A stretch of 64,000 bases of DNA, from contig CM028382.1 of the NCBI GenBank assembly GCA_013146195.2, forward strand, positions 5,180,434-5,244,433, written 5' to 3'. The notes under the pieces were generated by a model, which was not told the DNA's origin, did no database searches, and was given only the letters and a program-made list of their open reading frames with translations. Shown here in pieces: positions 54,240 through 64,000 of this stretch (positions are counted from its first letter, which is position 1; the number at the start of each line of letters is the position of its first letter). The stretch comes from Codonopsis lanceolata. Taxonomy: Eukaryota > Streptophyta > Magnoliopsida > Asterales > Campanulaceae. The position numbers and the translations under genes are program-made.

Positions 54240-56502
54240 ATGGCTCACTATATGTTGCCTACCTCGAATACAAGCCACGTCCCAATATTGGACGAAGGTC
54301 ATTTCGAAGTATGGAAAGACAAAGTTATGAGATATATGAATTCTATTAACAATCGTCTATGGCAATGTGTTCAAACAGGTCCTCATATTCCTATGAAGCC
54401 AAATCTTCTAGCAGAAGTAGCAGGTGGACCTCCCGAGATACCAAAATCAATGAATGAATGGACTGAAGAAGAAAGGAAGCTTGTTGAGCTAGACAGTAAG
54501 GCGATACACATTATATCTAGCTCAGTGGACACAAGCACATATCAGCAGATAATCAGGTGCAAGACAGCTAAGAAAATGTGGGAAGCACTCGTGGAATATC
54601 TAGAAGGAGATTTGCCCACCAGAGACAACAGAAAATACAACTATATTCAACAGTTCAACTCGTTCAGGAAAGATCCAAAGGAGACACTACGACAAGCCTA
54701 CGACAGATTTTGTGAGGTAGTTAATAGTTGTTATTCCCTAAGAAAAGAATATAGTATAAAAGAAGTAAATATGAGATTTTTGGCATCTTTAGGAAGTTTG
54801 TGGCATGTTAAAACCACTGCTATTAAAGAGTCCAAAGACTTAAACTCCATGCATCTTCGAAGTTTGTATGTGAGTTTAACTGTCTATGAGCAAGAACTGA
54901 TTCAAGCTCAAGAACAGGACAAACAATTTAAACTTCTTTCTTTTTCTGCTATCTCTCAAGAAAATTCTCCTGTAGATAATAAACCATCTACTTCATCTTC
55001 TAATGAAAATGAAATCCTATCTGACGAACAATTTGCCATGTTCGTTTAAAAGTTTCAAAAATTTTCAAGATTCAACAAGAGGAAAGAAGCAAACCAGCAG
55101 ACTTTCAGAAAGACTGCTGATAGTTCACATAACGATGAGCTAGTTTGCTTCAACTGCAGAAAGCCTGGTCACTTTGCTTCTAAATGTCCAAAGCCTAAAT
55201 ATGAAGCTTATAAAAGGCGACCTTCTAAATCATTTTCAAAACATAGAGGTCTGCTGGCTGAGGACTTAGAAGAAAACCAAGTGTCCACCTGGTTTGAAAC
55301 TGATTCTGATGAGGATGACAGTGATGACTCACCAGAGCAGGCACACATTTGCCTTGTTGCTCTAGAGTCATCTCCCACCTATGACTCAGAAAGTGAAATT
55401 AAATATACTCCCTATCAAGCTAACGTAGAACTATCTTCTGAAGAGCCCTCTAAAGAAGAAATCCTCAAGGATGCTCAAGACATGCTAGAAGAATTCAATG
55501 AATTTAGAAAGGCTTACGTAAAGTTAGCTAAGAGTCATGAGAAGCTGGGAACTGCGAAATCCATGCTGGAAGCCGAGTTAAAAACTCTTCATGGAATCCA
55601 GCAGGAAAGTATCAAGTTAAAAGAAGAAAACAAGTTTCTTAATGAGAATGTTGCTTGCCTTATTGGTCATGCCAAAGAGGTATCTGCTGAGAAAGATGAG
55701 TTACAAAAAACCATCAACTCATGGAATAACTCTAAGGCTGTGTTTGACCAAATTCTTGGAGAACAGAAGTCTTCTACTGACAAAACTCGACTGGGTTTCA
55801 CTGAGAACACTGCTGGCACAACCTCTGAACAAAAAACAGAAGACTTGTGCGGCGGGCGGTGATGATCTTCCATATCATCAGCAGTTCAACAACAAGGGTA
55901 GACAAGGAATTGGCTATGCTGCTATCTACTATAAATATCCTAAGACTCGAGCATTTAAGACCAATAATGCTCCAAAAGTGAAGCAATCATCAGCTGTCGA
56001 AAAGTCTGCTAAGGATTATGCTGACTCACAATATCCCTCTACTAGCACCTGGGCTAAAGCAAAGGCTGCTGTTTCTAGGAAAACTAAAAGTCAACATAAA
56101 CCTGTCAGATTTGTCAAAAACACCCATAGTGATGATACTGTCCCCAAGACTGCTGACTTTAAGCTAAAAGGAAAAATGTATGAGAAATCTAAGTCTATTT
56201 TTAACAGATCTGCTAAGGCAAGAACTGTTGAATATAGATTCAAGAAAACTCATACAAAATCTTACAAGTCTACTGAGTCAAAGGCGGCTACCAAAAGAAA
56301 GCTTGCTAAGATGTCTACCGAAAACCAGCTTTCTCAACCTAACATTTGTAATTTTCATCGCTGTACTTTTTGCAAATGTTTAGGCCACTTGGCCCATGAA
56401 TGTCTTCTGAAATCCATCATGAAGCCTACTGGATCTCCGATTCCAAAAGTAAGGCAAGTATGGGTTCCTAAAAATGCTAACCCCATGGACCTTAAAAGAT
56501 AA
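54240..56502 (+). pseudogene. Copia element gag with two zinc knuckles; one nonsense, one frameshift
   Basis: The start is the ATG at 54240 (MAHYMLPTSN); a frame upstream of it lies in the primer-site region. The UBN2-like gag core includes EGHFEVWKDKVMRYM and later ETLRQAYDRFCEVV. TAA at 55047-55049 interrupts just before KFQKFSRFNKRK; the same frame continues with the knuckle CFNCRKPGHFASKC (about 55149), an acidic segment (SDEDDSDD) and a coiled coil (about 55480-55800). A frameshift near 55845 leads to a basic, Lys/Ser-rich region and a second Cys/His knuckle (CTFCKCLGHLAHEC, about 56365-56406), then VRQVWVPK. Gag packages the RNA in the cytoplasm; the coiled coil and second knuckle are typical of Sireviruses. 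Confidence 0.88.
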
Positions 56503-59500
56503 ATAAAGGGGACCATGATTTTCTTATCTCTATACCGCATGTGTGTTTCATGGCTGCTACAAATTCAGAAAAGAAAGATATGGCATCTAGAAAGTGGCTG
56601 CTCAAGACACATGACAGGAGAATCATGCCTTCTCTCAAACATTTTTTAAGCGGAAGGCCCTCCAGTCATCTTTGGAGATAACACTAAAGGAAGAACTATT
56701 GGATATGGATCCATCATCCGTGAAAATCTCTCCATAGGAAAAGTCTCTCTAGTAGAAGGCTTGAAACACAATCTCCTGAGCATCTCACAATTCTGTGACA
56801 AAGGACTCATATGCCAATTCTCCTCAAACAGATGTGATATTAACATAGACAAGGAAATGTCTATGTGATCCAGACTCATGTTCAACTCTGGTTACTGGAC
56901 ATAGACAAGGAAATGTCTATGTGATAGATTTAAACGCCTATGGCAAGGCTGATAATCTATGTCTTGTAGCAAACTCTGCTCAAGACAAAAGCTGGCTATG
57001 GCACAAGCGTCTTAGCCATCTGAACTTCAAATATTTATCAAAGCTATCCAAAGAAGGATTGGTGAAAGGAATGCCAAAAGTTTCTGCTGATCATGATCAT
57101 CTATGCAAAGCTTGTCAACTAGGAAAGCTTTCAAAAGCAAACCAGATCTTACAACTACTAGACCTTTGCAACTTCTTCACATGGATCTCTTCGGGCCTGT
57201 GACTACTATCAGCTATGGTGGTCACAGATACACCTTGGTCGTAGTTGACGATTACACAAGATATACTTGGACAGAAATGATGTCTTCTAAAGATCACACT
57301 TATGACATACTCACAGCACTGTTCAGAAAACTGCAGACTCAAAAGCTCGACGAAATCAATGATGTTCGATCAGATAATGGAACAAAATTCACCAATAATG
57401 GCATAGCAAAGTATTGTGATGATCATGGCATAGGTCACAACTTCTCTGCTGTCAGAACTCCTCAACAAAACGGTGTAGCAGAAAGGAAAAATAGAACTCT
57501 TATTGAAGCTGCTAAAACTATGCTCACCGAAGCAAAGCTGCCTACGCATTTCTAGGTAGAAGCCGTCAACACAGCATGCTTCACTCAGAATAGATCCGTG
57601 ATCAACAAATTTCATGGTAAAACTCCTTATGAACTTTGGAGAGGTAAAGCCCCAAATATTGGATTTCTCAAAATCTTCGACTGCAAATGCTTCATAGTCT
57701 ACAATGGTAATGACTACAGAGGTAAATTCGATAACAAAGCCGACGAAGGTGTATTTCTGGGCTACGCCTTGCACTCCAAAGCTTATAGGGTTTTCAACAA
57801 AAGATCCTTAAAAATTATTGAAACTATTCATGTTTCATTTGATGAATTTGACTTATTAAAGCCACAAGTGGCTCCAAGTGTTGCTGATGATTCTGTAAAC
57901 GTTGAGACAGGTACATCTCAACCCTCGAGTAGTTCTCATATTCCAAACCCATCACCAGCAACTCACTCGGATATACCTGATCATCACTTCTCACATGAGC
58001 TACCAGGAAATCTCAACTCTGCTCATGACAATACCAATCCTGAGCCCATAGTCTCTGAACCTCAAAATCCTATTCTTCAGATTACCTACGAATCCAATTC
58101 TGAACATCACATCCCTCAAGAAACAGCTGACTTTCCCCCTAGTCCTCCTCTTGAACCTACTCATGAAGAACCAGCAACGACTCACATTCCTGCTGTCACA
58201 AGAATATGTAAGGATCACCCAATTTCTCAAATCATTGGTGATATCCATGTAGGAGTGCGGACTAGAAGATCCTCCAAAAACGAATGTATGTTCTGTGCTG
58301 CATTTGTTTCAGAAGAAGAGCCAAAGAAAGTTGATGAAGCCTTACAAGATCCAAGCTGGCTGGAAGCCATGCAAGAAGAACTTCAGCAATTTGAAAGATG
58401 CCAAGTATGGAAGCTAGTCCCAAGACCTGCTGATCATACTATCATTGGCACAAAATGGGTGTTCAGAAACAAAAAGGATGAAGATGGGAAAATCATTAGA
58501 AACAAAGCCATACTCGTTGCACAAGGATATCGTCAAGAAGAAGGAATCGACTATGATGAAACTTTTGCTCCAATAGCAAGGTTAGAAGCTATCAAAATCT
58601 TTCTGGCCTATGCCACATACAAGGACTTTGTGGTATATCAAATGGACGTCAAGAGCGTTTTTCTCAATGGAGATCTTTAAGAGACTGTTTATGTCACCCA
58701 ACCTCCAGGTTTCATTGAGAAAGGAAAAGAAACTCATGTTTATAAACTTAAGAAGGGTTTGTGAGAGGGAAGATTGACACAACTCTTTTCATTCTCAAGC
58801 ACAAAGGTCATTCGCTGCTGGTGCAAATATACGTCGATGATATCATCTTTGGTTCAACAAATGAAAAGCTGTGCAAACGATTTGAATCACTCATGACTGG
58901 AAAGTTTCAAATGAGCATGATGGGAGAACTCACATTCTTCTTGGGCCTTCAAATTCAACAATCCAACAAAGGAATTTTCATCTGCCAATCTAAATATGCT
59001 ATCGAACTAGTCAAAAAGTATGGATTGGAAATGGCCAACACCTTTGACACTACCATGTCTACTAAATGCAAATTATCTAAAGACTTACATGGGAAAAGGG
59101 TGGATATCACTCAATATAAAGGGATTATCAGATCTCTGCTCTACCTTACCACCAGCTGGCCTGACATAGTACATGCCGTTGGGGTATGTGCTAGATTTCA
59201 AGCAGACCCTCGTGAATCGCATCTTCTAGCAGCCAAGAGAATTATCAAATATATATCAGATACCACCAACTTAGGTATATGGTATCTAAGAGAGTTTTCT
59301 TTCAATTTAGTTGGCTACTCAGATGCAGACTATGCTGGCTGTCAAGTTGACAGAAAAAGCACTAGTGGGACATGTCAATTTCTAGGAGACAGGCTTGTCT
59401 CATGGGCCAGCAAGAAACAAACTTCGGTTTCTAACTCCACCACTGAAGCAGAATATATTGTCGTTGGAAGCGGCTGTTGTCAACTGCTCTGGATCAAGCA

Positions 59501-59777
59501 ACAGCTGGTGGATTATGACATCAAAGTACCAGATTGTCCAATCATGTGTGACAACACCTCAGCAATCTCTATCACCTACAATCATGTGATGCATTCCAAG
59601 ACGAAACATATCGATGTTCGATATCACTTTCTAAGGGATAATGTAGAAAAGAGAAATATAAGCATGAAGTACATTTCAACAAAACATCAGTTAGCAGACA
59701 TCTTCACAAAAGCACTTGATGCTGACAGGTTTGCTTATCTAAGGGGAGAGCTTGGTATGCTTGACCTAACTACTTAA
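56503..59777 (+). pseudogene. Copia element pol: protease, integrase, RT, RNase H (defective)
   Basis: Protease: WHLESGCSRHMTG at about 56581, where the catalytic Asp of DSGCSRHMTG is Glu (codon 56590-56592). Integrase: zinc region about 56995-57115 (WHKRLSHLN, CKACQLGK), core with HMDLFGP, RSDNGTKF and NGVAERKNRTL, so D, D and E are kept; TAG at 57553-57555 replaces the Trp of FWVEAVN. RT: EAMQEELQQFERCQVW, TKWVFRNKKDEDG, then stop at 58678-58680 after FLNGDL; a deletion of roughly two dozen codons near 58757 removes the YGLKQAPRAWY segment; YVDDIIFGSTNE is intact. RNase H: YSDADYAGCQVDRKSTSG, SNSTTEAEYI, ending LADIFTKALD and a stop at 59777. Frames also break between 56640 and 56920. Confidence 0.9.
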
Positions 59778-60257
59778 TATTTACTCAATTTTATTTCTTT
59801 CATTTTAAATTTTAAGCAGACTTGACATTGTAACAAAGCAAACTTGTTCCTATGTAAAGAAAACAACAGTATTGAGAATTATTTGAAGACGGAGGTAAGT
59901 CACTTTAACTTGTATCTTAGAAGGGTCTCTTGTGAAAATAGTGAGGGATTGATTCTTAAAATTAGTTGAGATAATTTTTGAAAAACCCTTTTACGTGACA
60001 AACATCTGACCCTCAAACGCCAGTCATCAAGTCACTTCACGTGACAGACATCTGACCCTAAGTCAAGTCACGTCATGTCGCTCATTAATAAATCTCTCAA
60101 CCGCCATTTTCAAAAATCACTTTTCCAAAAGAGGCTTTATCTCTCAAAAATTGTCTCTCCCTCTTTTCTCAAAACCCTCACATCGTCACTTCGCTTCGTC
60201 TCTGTAACTCAGTGCAAAACTCTTCAATTCTTCCAGTTTTCTTCCACATTTACTTCT

Positions 60258-63200
60258 ATGGTAAGAAAAATCTAACCCAGAATCATTTATTTTCGTCAAA
60301 ATTTTATGCTTAATGGTCAAATATTTTGATTTTACCAAATTTGCGGTTTCTTTGCATGAAAAATCTGCCATTGTTAACTGTTGAAGACTCTCCCAACTAA
60401 GAACTTGCTAACCGTTGCAAGAATATGTCTCTGCTAATAATTTCCCTTATCTGTTATATTTGGTTTAACAATGTTTGTTGAAATGCTATTCCATATTGTC
60501 TATTGTTCGCATTTCATTTCCAAATGTATGTTTTTCTTCAATAGACTGTTGAAATTCTTCAATTTCTGAGCTTCAAGTTTATATCTTGGTCGAAATTAAG
60601 AATTTCATACATCTTATCGAACTTTGCCCTAATTTTTCTTGTCTTATTTTTAGGCTAAATCATCTGCTGTTGGTTCATCTTCCACACCTGCATCCGCTTC
60701 AGCTACTGCGACCCCGGCACCTTCACAAGCTCAGGCTTCTGAAGTTAAGATTCCCAAATTGCCGGACACCATGTATCATCCTGGAATGTGCATCGATGTA
60801 GCTACTGTCCGTGCATATGCCTCTGGTATCAAGGTAGTTGATGACCTGAACCAATCCGGACTTCTTCCTCTCTTCCTGCTAAACGACAATGATGGCTACA
60901 ACAATCAACTGGCAGAAGAACTTTATCAACTCGTCACTGTCGACAGCTCCCGGGGCTCCATCTCAGGCACTATACGTGGTATACAGTATTCTCTCAACGC
61001 TGATCGCATCACCAAGATAATTGGTGTGGAATTTGATGGTCCAACTGAGCTCACTGAGCAAGAAATGGCCACTGCTTGGTCTTACATGCGTGGTGAAGGA
61101 ACCCCCAAAGAGCCTCAAGGAAAGATGAAGCGGATCGTGTTTAATGATGATGTGTACTTCATAAGTAACCTCATTGACAAAAGCATGATCTTCAAAAACG
61201 GCACACACGACATTATGACAGCCGATCAGTTGGAGTACACAGTAGCCGTTATTCTCAACCTTCACTTCAACTGGGCCACCATCATCTTTGATCTGTTGTG
61301 TGATGGTATAGATAGTGTCCAGAAATCCCTGAAGCAGAGAAGGCCTTTTGTACGACTAATCAATGTGCTGCTGCGCAACAACTACTCCATCTACAACCGT
61401 GTATTTCCCTTGGAACTCCGGTCGATCAAGAAGTCCATCCAATTCACCAATACCTTTATCTCCTCAACTAGCAAACTGATGAATGAAAAGCTTGAGCAAC
61501 AAGGACTACCTACTCAGCCCTTGTTTGCTGTTATCAATCGACCTCTCTTGGTTGTCATAAGGATTAATCCAAAGACTCTAGATGATGCCTTCATTGCCAA
61601 ACAACTTGATAAAAAACAGAAGAAGGATGATGCTAAAGAAGGCTGCTCTAGTCAAACTGCTAAAAGACCATCTGATCTTTCTCCTCCTTCCAAAAAATCC
61701 AAGAAACAACACTCTGCTGTTGAGGAGGAGCCTGCAACCAAAAAGAAGCAGAAATCTTCTGACTCTACTCCTATATCAACATCTGATGTTGCTCCAACCA
61801 AGAAGAAGATGAAGCGTGATGTTTCTACTATTCTTATTCCTATGCCAGAAGAGACCGCTGAACCAGAACCAGCTCCTCTTCGCCCCCGAAAATGTAAACA
61901 AAAACACTCCGAACCCTAAGAACCCTTCATCCCTTTTGTCCCTCCTACCTTTTCTACGTCTCCGACTCTTCCCTCTTCAACAGACCCTGCTGCTGTTGGG
62001 GAGGAGCCTGCTGAAAATTTTCCTACTCCATCTCTCTCGTCAAACCCTTGTTGAGAAGGAGCCTGCTTCTTCCCCTCCTAAGAAGAAGAAACGCAGACTT
62101 CGCAAGAAGTCTGTGCCTCCACAATCTTTTTCACCTCCTCCACTCACTCCAGCAGCCATCCCTTATTCACCTTCCTCACCGGAACCCATTTCCTCCACTC
62201 TTCCTGACTTATCATCATTGGCCATCGTCCCTTCCTTATCTACTTCTACCTCTCTTTCGCCCCCTTCCTTCTATATTTCTGAAGCTTTCTCTCTTCCTTC
62301 CCTTAATCCTCATCTCTCCTCTCTTCTATACCAAACCACCTTCCTTCCCGAACTCTTTCCCCCTATCTCTCAGTACCTTACACCCATCTCCATCTCTGCT
62401 GATCTCTATCAACTTCTCTTCCCCTCAATCTCTTCAGCTACTTATACGTTCCTATTTGACCTTACCTCCATTTTTGATCTTCTTTATCCTTCCTCTTCTC
62501 CTCCAAATTTTGTTCTTCTTCCTGAATCTCCTTTTCCCTCTTCTTTTCTTGAAGTCTCCTCTTCTTCCTCTTCCTCTCCCTATGCCAGTGATTCAGACAC
62601 TGATATAGAACTTGATACTCAGCCTTCGCCTCCTCCTTTCCCATCTAACCCTGCTGCTCACAACGTTGCTTTCTCCTCTTCCCCCGTCTCTGCTCGTTCT
62701 CACCCTGCTGAGACCTTCATCCCCATAAACCTTATCCTTGGTTCCCTTCCTTTCAACTCTGTTGACCTTGCCCTTCTCGACCTCCTTCGTGCCAACAACG
62801 CCAAGCTTGAGCGTCTTAACAACACTGTCTCTTCGATGGCACATCAGATCGATGTGCTTAATTACGGCTTGAACGCTACTCATGCCACAATCTTTGATCT
62901 TGGGAAAATCGTTGAGCAGCTTGTAAATGACACTGCTCAAGCATTCACTTCCCATCGCTTTCTCGTTCAAGACCAGCAGGAATCGTTGATGGGCATGCTT
63001 CACTCTTAGCAGATCAGTATTCGTGCCCTTTTTGATGAACTCCGGACTTCCCTGGCCCGCGCAATCATTGCTAGACGTGAAGTTCCCGACTTCACTGATG
63101 TTCGACATGTTGAACGCGCCAACGAAAGAGTTGTTGCTGCTGCTGAACAACGCCGGGTTGCTGCCATCAGGGAGGAGAGAGCTACTCATCTCTTGAATCA

Positions 63201-63309
63201 AGCACTCATTGAAGAACAGAACAGATTGCAAGAACGCCTTAATGACCGTATCAGAATTTGGGTTGGTGACTACTTAGAAAGACGCAGAACCCAACCAAAC
63301 CTCTTCTGA
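60258..63309 (+). pseudogene. Third gene of the copia element (env-like position), intron after the ATG
   Basis: ATG at 60258-60260 is followed directly by GTAAGA. An intron (60261-60653, TTATTTTTAG end) joins to GCTAAATCATCTGCT, giving M-AKSSAVGSSSTPASAS in frame with the long ORF at 60759-61919. The N-terminal domain (about residues 50-260) matches the genes at 390-3190 and 6392-9243 (SGLLPL, ISGTIRGI, FNWATIIFDLL). Then come Lys-rich clusters (KKSKKQ, KKKMKR). TAA at 61917-61919, a +1 shift near 62050, and TAG at 63007-63009 break the rest: a Pro/Ser-rich region and a charged coiled coil (VRHVERANERVVAAAEQRR) ending at TGA 63307-63309. No membrane segment or signal peptide, so env-like only by position. 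Confidence 0.82.
60261..60653 (+). other. Intron immediately after the start codon of the copia third gene
   Basis: 393 bp, GT at 60261, TTATTTTTAG at 60644-60653, AT-rich with T-rich tracts. It splits the start codon (last bases of exon 1) from codon 2. Upstream CT-rich text (about 60100-60257) looks like a 5' untranslated leader with its own transcription start or a subgenomic message. Confidence 0.75.
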
Positions 63310-63704
63310 TCTGGTATGACCTTTCTGTTCTAGCCCTTCAAACTCTGCTTTTGGAAATCTCTACTGTTAAACAGCTTGTTTAACTTGTTTTCCTATAATT
63401 CTCTTTGGACTAAGATTACATACTCTATCTTATGATCTTGTCCATTTAAACTTCGTGTTTAAATCTTTAAATTGCTTATATCTTGCCTATTGTTAAGATT
63501 TAAACTATGCTTAACCTTGTACTTGATTCTTCTTCTCTTTACCCTTGTAAGTACATAGTTTAGCTATCTCTCTACCTAGACTTCTGCTCTGAGAGGCATG
63601 ACTGCTCTACTTAATAAAACTTGTAAAGACATGTTATTATCTCAGTACATGATTCAAAGTCTGCTGATAGCTGAGATGATGACATCAATCAAATAGGAAG
63701 AGAT
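63310..63704 (+). other. 3' untranslated region and polypurine tract of the copia element
   Basis: AT-rich, no gene. The purine-rich AAATAGGAAGAGA (about 63691-63703) directly precedes the LTR start TGTTGACC at 63705 and would prime plus-strand DNA. Confidence 0.85.
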
Positions 63705-64000
63705 TGTTGACCCTCATAGGTTCTAGATTTGGTTGAGTCATCTTCTGATTCTACTGCACAGTGGCTAATAGGTCTGCATACCGATTAGTGTAGCAAATGT
63801 CTTAGAATCAAGGGTGTTTAGAACTGTTTAGTGTTAGTTTCTATAAGGCTCAGACCAGCAGGCTTCAACAGCAGCCTTGAAAGCATAGTTCGAACAACAG
63901 ACTTGGAAGTCTGCTCAAGGTTCATAATCAAAGACAGTCAAATCAAGGAATTAAGTCGCATATTATTTGATTTAGATATTTTTTAAATATCTAAGTCAGA
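63705..64000 (+). repeat. Start of the 3' LTR of the copia element (cut by the window edge)
   Basis: 296 bases matching 52922-53217 without gaps, with about 8 substitutions. The rest of the LTR lies beyond the window. Confidence 0.95.

Larger units (their letters stand above)
52922..64000 (+). mobile_element. Sirevirus-type Ty1/copia retrotransposon (3' end beyond the window)
   Basis: 5' LTR 52922-54172, initiator-Met primer site at 54175, gag, protease, integrase, RT, RNase H (copia order), then a third gene with an intron, a polypurine tract and the start of the 3' LTR at 63705. An extra gene after pol, the LTR of about 1.25 kb and the gag layout fit Sireviruses (SIRE1 and Endovir relatives). 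Over the first 296 bases the two LTRs align without gaps and differ at about 8 positions by my hand count. Several stops, a frameshift and a deletion in RT make this copy defective. Confidence 0.93.

Noticed and set aside
62048..62608. 186-codon Leu/Pro/Ser-rich frame
   Set aside because: Shadow of the Pro/Ser-rich part of the copia third gene in the wrong frame.
1..64000. tRNA, rRNA or a normal host gene
   Set aside because: No cloverleaf-like or ribosomal sequence noticed, and every sizeable frame belongs to a mobile element or virus remnant.

Overview
The window is plant nuclear DNA, most likely from a eudicot. It is AT-rich, has GT-AG introns, and is almost entirely transposable elements of lineages typical of flowering plants: MULE, Tat and Athila Ty3 elements, a Sirevirus-type Ty1/copia element, an endogenous pararetrovirus, MITEs and a possible Helitron end. 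I found no convincing single-copy host gene and no tRNA or rRNA. Nearly every reading frame is broken, so this is old, nested, silenced-looking repeat DNA. The youngest element is the copia element at the right edge.

Layout. (1) 1-9344: a large inverted repeat. Its arms (about 286-3608 and 5958-9344) each carry a damaged copy of one gene, pointing away from each other. The spacer holds short tandem repeats, a 56-bp tandem array and a broken GRF zinc finger/coiled-coil/membrane-anchor gene. (2) 9345-13400: a minus-strand MULE transposase pseudogene and its flanks. (3) 13401-50033: a Tat-type Ty3 element with its LTR at 13401-14106, then gag, PR and RT. It is split at 18355 by element B. RNase H, a second RNase H and integrase resume at 40149. 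After another insertion (element D, 42414-46944) there is an antisense extra gene (46945-49538) with its own TATA box near 49960. (4) Element B (18356-40148) is an Athila-type element with both LTRs. Its gag contains a roughly 970-bp inverted-repeat insertion, and its pol is missing where a pararetrovirus copy lies (about 23010-37490). (5) That viral copy is itself split in its reverse transcriptase by element C (25549-34321, minus orientation, perfect 5-bp target duplication), and its leader is split by a MITE (36444-37363). It keeps a recognisable 35S-like promoter. (6) 50034-52921: no gene, with a possible Helitron 3' end at 51110. (7) 52922-64000: a Sirevirus-type copia element with 5' LTR, initiator-Met primer site, gag, pol, an intron-containing third gene, a polypurine tract and the first 296 bases of the 3' LTR.

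The nesting order can be read directly. Tat was hit by B; B holds the viral copy; the viral copy was hit by C and by a MITE. At the B and C sites, removing the insertion plus one target copy restores a continuous reading frame.

The most interesting thread is a single protein domain, the plant-transposon-protein type found in extra ORFs of plant retroelements. It recurs in three settings: the inverted gene pair on the left, the Athila-like fragment at 42902-43399, and the third gene of the copia element. Other points are intron use inside retroelement genes, recurrent short GC-rich palindromes in LTRs, and an antisense gene with its own promoter inside a Tat element.
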